From: Streptomyces sp. NBC_01429
GTDB taxonomy: Bacteria > Actinomycetota > Actinomycetes > Streptomycetales > Streptomycetaceae
Direction of reading: 5' to 3'
Assembly (NCBI RefSeq): GCF_036231945.1
Contig: NZ_CP109599.1
Span: 558,001-622,000 of the forward strand
Length of the DNA stretch: 64,000 bases
Below the pieces are notes generated by a model. The model did no database searches, was not told where the DNA came from, and worked only from the letters and a program-made list of their open reading frames with translations. The position numbers and the translations under genes were made by a program. Below, one piece after another: positions 60,416 to 64,000 of this stretch. Each line of letters begins with the position of its first letter. The stretch's first letter is position 1.

Positions 60416-60467
60416 GCGTGTGTGTCGCGTGTGCGTATGTGCCGTGTGCTTATGTGCGTGTGTGTCA
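60416..60467. repeat. GT-rich low-complexity tract between mftC and mftD
   Basis: About 50 bases consist mainly of TGTG, GTGCGT and TATGTG units (CA-rich on the coding minus strand), in the middle of the 274-bp gap between the mftC stop (60504) and the mftD start (60229). Short repeats GCGCCGTCCCG flank it at about 60350. It is the only non-coupled junction between mftB and mftF and could hold a processing site or internal promoter. Confidence 0.6.
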
Positions 60468-60503
60468 GGCGCCGCCGACCTGGCGGGACTTCGCGGACAC
60501 GGC

Positions 60504-61754
60504 CTACAGGAGACGCAGCCCGGCCAACGGGTCCTCGGCGCAGGCGCTCACCGGAGGTCTCTCCAGGTCCTCGCGACGTCCGAGTACGAGATCCACCGGC
60601 CCTGTCCGCCCGCGCGGGGCGGTGCGGCGCGAGTGGTCCACCGAGGAGTGGGGAACCGACGCGCCGTCGTCCGGACGCCGGGCGAGGCTCTCCTCCCCGA
60701 ATCCGCGGACGCATTCGGGGTCGGGACCGTCGAGGGGCAGCCCGGTGAAGAACTTGGCCGCCATGCACCCGCCCTTGCAGGTGTCGTAGAAGGCGCAGGA
60801 CGAGCAGGCTCCGCCGCTCTGCGGGGTGCGCAGTTTCCGGAACAGTTCCGACTCACGCCAGACCTCGGTGAATCCGCCGGGCCCACGGACGTTTCCGGCG
60901 AGGAAATCGTCGTGGATGGCGAACGGGCAGGCGTAGACGTCACCGACCGGGTCGATCAGGCAGACGACACGTCCGGCCCCGCACAGGTTGAGACCGGGCA
61001 GCGCCTGGCCGTAGGCGGAGAGATGGAAGAACGAGTCACCGGTCAGGACCTGTTCGCCGTGGTCGAGCAACCAGTCGTACAGTTGACGCTGTTGGGCACC
61101 GGTGGGATGCAGCTCGTCCCAGACGTCCGCGCCTCGCCCGGAGGGGCGCAGGCGGGTCAGGCGCAGCTGGGCGTGGTAGCGGTCGGCGATTTCCTTGAAC
61201 TGGTCCAGCTGGGAGATGTTGTGCCGGGTGCACACCACCGACAGCTTGAAGTTCTTCATCCCGGCGTCGGCGAGGTTCTTCATGGCACGCACGGCCGTGG
61301 CGTGGGAACCGGCGCCGCGTATGGCGTCGTTGACGTCCGCGGTGGCTCCGTCGAGCGAGATCTGCACGTCCACGTAGTCGTTGCCTGCCAGGCGGCGGGC
61401 CGCGTCGGGAGTGATCCGGGCCCCGTTGGTGGAGAACTTCACCCCCACGCGGTGGGCGGTGGCGTAGTCCAGGAGTTCCCAGAAGTCGGAGCGCAGGGTG
61501 GGTTCGCCGCCGCCGATGTTGACGTAGAAGACCTGCATGGCCTCCAGTTCGTCGATGACGGCCTTGGCCTCCGCCGTGGTCAGCTCGCGCGGATCGCGCC
61601 TTCCGGAGCTGGACAGGCAGTGGGTGCAGGCCAGGTTGCACGCGTACGTCAGTTCCCAGGTGAGGCAGATCGGCGCGTCGAGTCCGTACTCGAACAGGTC
61701 GACCAGCCGCGAGGCGCCCGGCACGGGTTCCTCGGTCTTCGCCAAGGCGGTCAT
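60504..61754 (-). CDS. mftC: Mycofactocin radical SAM maturase MftC
   Basis: A 416-residue radical SAM/SPASM enzyme, ATG 61754 overlapping the mftB stop. The SAM cluster is CNLACTHC (Cys39, 43, 46), then GGGEPTLR and VQISLDG. The C-terminal SPASM Cys pattern is CGAGRVVC, YACPFAIH, CSSCAFYDTCKGGC and PECV. It decarboxylates and then crosslinks the terminal Val-Tyr of MftA with the help of MftB. A tail of about 60 residues beyond the SPASM domain is low-complexity and probably dispensable. Confidence 0.95.
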   Translation of the reverse strand: MTALAKTEEPVPGASRLVDLFEYGLDAPICLTWELTYACNLACTHCLSSSGRRDPRELTTAEAKAVIDELEAMQVFYVNIGGGEPTLRSDFWELLDYATAHRVGVKFSTNGARITPDAARRLAGNDYVDVQISLDGATADVNDAIRGAGSHATAVRAMKNLADAGMKNFKLSVVCTRHNISQLDQFKEIADRYHAQLRLTRLRPSGRGADVWDELHPTGAQQRQLYDWLLDHGEQVLTGDSFFHLSAYGQALPGLNLCGAGRVVCLIDPVGDVYACPFAIHDDFLAGNVRGPGGFTEVWRESELFRKLRTPQSGGACSSCAFYDTCKGGCMAAKFFTGLPLDGPDPECVRGFGEESLARRPDDGASVPHSSVDHSRRTAPRGRTGPVDLVLGRREDLERPPVSACAEDPLAGLRLL

Positions 61755-62026
61755 GGGTTCCTTCCTACGACCATCGACGACTGGGCGAGGACGGTGAGTG
61801 CCCTGCCGTAGGCGGGCAGTTCGTCCTCGTGGACTCCGGCGGTGAGGCATGCCAGGCGCGCCGTGGGCGCGTCCGCGAGCGACTGCACGACCGCGAGCAG
61901 TCGGCGGTCCTTGAGGAATGAGAGTCTGCGCGTCCCGAAGTGGTAGAGAAGCGCGCCGAAGGGTTCGGGCCGCACCGAGACCTGAGTGTGCAGATCCCAG
62001 CCGCGGTCGAGGTCGACCGTAGTCAC
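61751..62026 (-). CDS. mftB: Mycofactocin precursor chaperone MftB (PqqD-like RRE)
   Basis: A 91-residue protein with GTG 62026, ten bases after the mftA stop. The MftB/PqqD-like fold is recognisable: GWDLHTQVSVRPEPFGALLYHFGTRRLSFLKDR. It binds the leader of MftA and presents it to MftC. A 4-bp overlap with mftC points to stoichiometric co-expression. Confidence 0.93.
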   Translation of the reverse strand: MTTVDLDRGWDLHTQVSVRPEPFGALLYHFGTRRLSFLKDRRLLAVVQSLADAPTARLACLTAGVHEDELPAYGRALTVLAQSSMVVGRNP

Positions 62027-62035
62027 GGGGGCTCC

Positions 62036-62170
62036 CTAGTAGACGCCGCACATGCCGTCGATGGAAATCTCCTCGATGAGGTCCACGGCTTCGATCAACG
62101 CCTCGGTGGTCACGTCCTCCTCGGACTCGGCGGACGGAGCAGAGCTGAGCTCGTTCATGTGGCTCTCCAT
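62036..62170 (-). CDS. mftA: Mycofactocin precursor peptide MftA
   Basis: A 44-residue acidic peptide from ATG 62170; ATG 62158 (40 residues) is a close alternative, as both have GGAG-type sites. The C-terminus IDGMCGVY is the invariant MftA core, whose last Val-Tyr becomes mycofactocin. The leader is rich in Glu/Asp and includes VTTEALIEAVDLIEEISI, the part bound by MftB. It lies between mftR and mftB. Confidence 0.95.
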   Translation of the reverse strand: MESHMNELSSAPSAESEEDVTTEALIEAVDLIEEISIDGMCGVY

Positions 62171-62239
62171 GGGTAGGCTCCGGCGGCTCCGCGGCAGTGC
62201 GCGGCGAGCCGCTCCGTTCGAACACCCAGAGAGTAATGA

Positions 62240-62252
62240 CACCGGGTGCCAA
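62240..62252. promoter_or_regulatory. Candidate MftR-type site upstream of mftA
   Basis: CACCGGGTGCCAA lies 70 bp upstream of the mftA start, in the short mftR-mftA gap. The same 13-mer with one mismatch occurs at 63126-63138 in the mftR-mftG divergent region. Sharing between the two promoter regions of the locus suggests a common regulator, most simply MftR. Confidence 0.5.
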
Positions 62253-62280
62253 AAGTGAAGGGGATCGGCGTCGCCAGTTC

Positions 62281-62940
62281 TCAACAGCCGTGCGACCGTT
62301 GGCATTTCCGCCGGGTTTCGGCCAGGGGGCCGAAACCTGAGGCGAGGTGCCGCAGGGAGGCGTCGAGGAGCTCCTCCAGGCTCGCCGCCTCGTCGGTCAG
62401 CCAGTGCTCGTAGGAGGCGATACACGCGGCCAGGACCGTGTGCCCGATCAGCCGGGGTGTCATGTCGGAGCGGTCCAGCTCCATGCGCCGGGCGGCGAAC
62501 CGCGTGACCAGCTCCCGCCACGACGCGTAGCGCAGGGCCGAGTCGGCCTGGAGTGTGGGAACCCGCAGGATCAGCGACATGCGTTGCCGGTGCCAGGTCA
62601 CCACGGAGGTGTCGAACCGGTTGAACTCGACCACCGCGCCCCTCAGCGCGTCCATGGTCGGGAGGGCGGGATCGGCGGCGGCCAGCAGGGCTTCGAGCCT
62701 GACCAGCTGTCCCTCGAAATCTCCCCACACCAGGTCGTTCTTGGAGGCGAAGTAGCGGAAGAAGGTTCGACGGCCGATTCCGGCCGCGGCGGCGATGTCA
62801 TCGACGGTCGTCCGGTCGAAGCCGTGCCGGGCGAACAGCTCGAAGCCCAGTTGTTCCAGCGCGTCCCGCGAGGTCACCCGTGGCCGGCCCGCCCTGCCCT
62901 GCCCCACGGTGACGTCGGCCTTACCCCGATGGCTCTCCAC
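62281..62940 (-). CDS. mftR: Mycofactocin system TetR-family regulator MftR
   Basis: A 219-residue TetR protein. GTG 62940 with GGGGGAGGAACTCGG upstream is the best start, although the frame extends to ATG 63015. The HTH is FARHGFDRTTVDDIAAAAGIGRRTFFRYFASKNDLVWGDFE, typical of MftR. The ligand domain has HRQRMSLILRVPTLQADS. It is upstream of mftA on the same strand and divergent from mftG. MftR is known in mycobacteria as an acyl-CoA-responsive repressor of mft genes. Confidence 0.92.
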   Translation of the reverse strand: MESHRGKADVTVGQGRAGRPRVTSRDALEQLGFELFARHGFDRTTVDDIAAAAGIGRRTFFRYFASKNDLVWGDFEGQLVRLEALLAAADPALPTMDALRGAVVEFNRFDTSVVTWHRQRMSLILRVPTLQADSALRYASWRELVTRFAARRMELDRSDMTPRLIGHTVLAACIASYEHWLTDEAASLEELLDASLRHLASGFGPLAETRRKCQRSHGC

Positions 62941-63125
62941 CCGAGTTCCTCCCCCGTGCCATGGCCGGGCGACTCCCGGCAACGGGAAGCCTACGAGGTC
63001 TCCCGCAGGCCGCACGCTCCTGAGCGTGCGGCCGCCGGAACGGCTGTCGCGGTCCCGCGCCGGATCACGCGCGGTTGTTCTCTTCCCCGCGGGGCTCGGT
63101 TATGTTGGCCTCCATCGAGTTTCAG

Positions 63126-63159
63126 CACCGAGTGCCAATATCCCGGGGGCAGTTGGCAC
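63126..63159. promoter_or_regulatory. Candidate MftR operator between mftR and mftG
   Basis: CACCGAGTGCCAA (63126-63138) matches the site upstream of mftA at 12 of 13 positions. In addition GTGCCAA at 63132-63138 is inverted as TTGGCAC at 63153-63159 with a 14-bp spacer, giving a 28-bp dyad of the size used by TetR-family dimers. Confidence 0.55.
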
Positions 63160-63241
63160 GACCGTGTGCTGTGGGCAGAGAGATCCCGTGTACCCGAGAG
63201 GACCCACTGGTGGAGGAGGCGTCGGCCTGCGGCCGTGCACG

Positions 63242-64000
63242 ATGCGGGCGTCCCGCGAGGTCACCCCGTTGAGCCGGTACGACGTGATCGTCGTCGGAGC
63301 CGGGGGCGGCGGGGCGCCGCTGGCCGCGCGGCTGAGCGAGGACCCCGACCGTACGGTGCTCCTCCTGGACGCGGGGCCGGTACCTCGGTCGCTCGCCGAG
63401 TTCCCGGACGAGCTGCTGGACGCGCGGCTGGTTCCGGGCGCCCGGGCCGGGAGCCACGCTGTCCAGCCGTTCCCCGTCCAGCTGACCCCTGACCATCCCT
63501 ACACCGTGCCCCGCGGCCGGTACCTGGGCGGCTCCACCACCGTCAACGGGGGCTACTTCGTCCGCGCGCGCCGCGCGGACTTCGACCGCTGGGCCGCGGC
63601 CGGGAACCCCGCCTGGGCCTACGAGCGCGTCCTGCCGTTCCTGCGCATGCTGGAGACCGACCTCGACCACGGCGCGAGCCACCTGCACGGAGGCGGCGGA
63701 CCGGTGCTCGTCCGGCGCGGCGGCCTCGGGCACCCCGCCGCCGCGGCGTTCGAAGCCGCCGCGCTGGAACTGGGCTTTCCCCGCGAGCCGGACAAGAACG
63801 ACCAGGCCGGGCCCGGCTTCGGCCCGGTGCCCGCCAACGCCGTCGACGGCATACGGCGCAACACCGGCGTCAGCTATCTGCTGAGCGCCCTCGACCGGCC
63901 GAATCTGACGGTGACCGGGCATCGCCGCGTGCGCAGGGTGGTCGTTTCGCACGGCCGCGCCACCGGCGTGGTCGTCGACCGGGGCGGGCGCGGCCACGTC
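63242..64000 (+). CDS. mftG: Mycofactocin-associated GMC oxidoreductase MftG (C-terminus beyond window)
   Basis: The frame continues past the right edge; about 253 residues are seen. It is a GMC-type FAD oxidoreductase: YDVIVVGAGGGGAPLAARLSED (FAD loop), then RGRYLGGSTTVNGGYFVRARRADFDRWAAAGN. ATG 63242 is the listed start, but TTG 63269 has a better Shine-Dalgarno (GAGG 8-9 bases ahead) and matches the usual beginning of the family. MftG is thought to move electrons from mycofactocinol to the respiratory chain. It is divergent from mftR. Confidence 0.9.
   Translation, partial: MRASREVTPLSRYDVIVVGAGGGGAPLAARLSEDPDRTVLLLDAGPVPRSLAEFPDELLDARLVPGARAGSHAVQPFPVQLTPDHPYTVPRGRYLGGSTTVNGGYFVRARRADFDRWAAAGNPAWAYERVLPFLRMLETDLDHGASHLHGGGGPVLVRRGGLGHPAAAAFEAAALELGFPREPDKNDQAGPGFGPVPANAVDGIRRNTGVSYLLSALDRPNLTVTGHRRVRRVVVSHGRATGVVVDRGGRGHV

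Noticed and set aside
1-64000. CRISPR arrays, tRNA/rRNA genes, insertion sequences or att sites
   Set aside because: No regularly spaced direct repeats, tRNA-like cloverleaf ends, transposase motifs or terminal inverted repeats were seen; the tandem repeats found are short in-frame units inside genes.

Overview
The window is high-GC, densely packed actinobacterial DNA. GTG starts, long runs of 4-bp start/stop overlaps, rare TTA codons, a DmdR/IdeR-type iron box and a mycofactocin locus all point to Streptomyces or a close relative. No tRNA, rRNA, CRISPR array or insertion sequence was seen.

Region 1 (1-1936, minus strand) is iron uptake: a ferric-siderophore binding lipoprotein cut by the window edge, an iron box, and an AraC-family regulator. 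Region 2 (2010-12776) is a sugar or polyol catabolic locus. A SorC-type regulator is divergent from a ribose-type ABC transporter, followed by a SIS sugar-phosphate isomerase, an FGGY kinase, an RPE-like epimerase, two zinc alcohol dehydrogenases and an SDR. Region 3 (12815-24129) is an organic-acid/CoA-ester catabolic locus: LysR regulator, ADP-forming acyl-CoA synthetase, two MaoC-type hydratases, SDR, MFS carrier, CitE-type lyase, crotonase, thiolase and CaiB CoA-transferase. The hydratase/lyase/CoA-transferase set recalls itaconate or citramalyl-CoA degradation. Region 4 (24276-29619) holds single genes: an esterase-like hydrolase, an NmrA-type reductase divergent from a TetR gene with a twin-palindrome operator, a remnant Lrp gene, a secreted subtilase and a tandem GNAT protein.

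Region 5 (54994 down to 29678, minus strand) is a roughly 25-kb NRPS/PKS gene cluster of 17 genes, most joined by 4-bp overlaps. From its 5' end it encodes: an EPSP-synthase-like enzyme; a class III aminotransferase; an FrhB-type Fe-S flavoprotein; an MDR reductase; an A-T didomain; a KS-AT-KR-ACP module; a luciferase-like monooxygenase; a free C domain; two KASIII-like proteins flanking a flavin reductase that appears to start at CTG; a carrier protein; an MFS exporter; an A-T-C module; a chorismate-mutase-like protein; an alpha-hydroxy-acid oxidase; and a secreted CocE-type hydrolase. I cannot assign a known product. The likeliest new biochemistry is a shikimate- or chorismate-related precursor cassette feeding this short assembly line.

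Region 6 (55732-64000) is a mycofactocin cluster: mftR, mftA-F and a coupled SDR on the minus strand, and mftG on the plus strand running off the window. A shared 13-bp motif (12/13 identical) lies upstream of mftA and between mftR and mftG, and is a candidate MftR site. TTA codons in mftE, the coupled SDR and two NRPS/PKS-cluster genes suggest that both clusters share bldA-dependent control.
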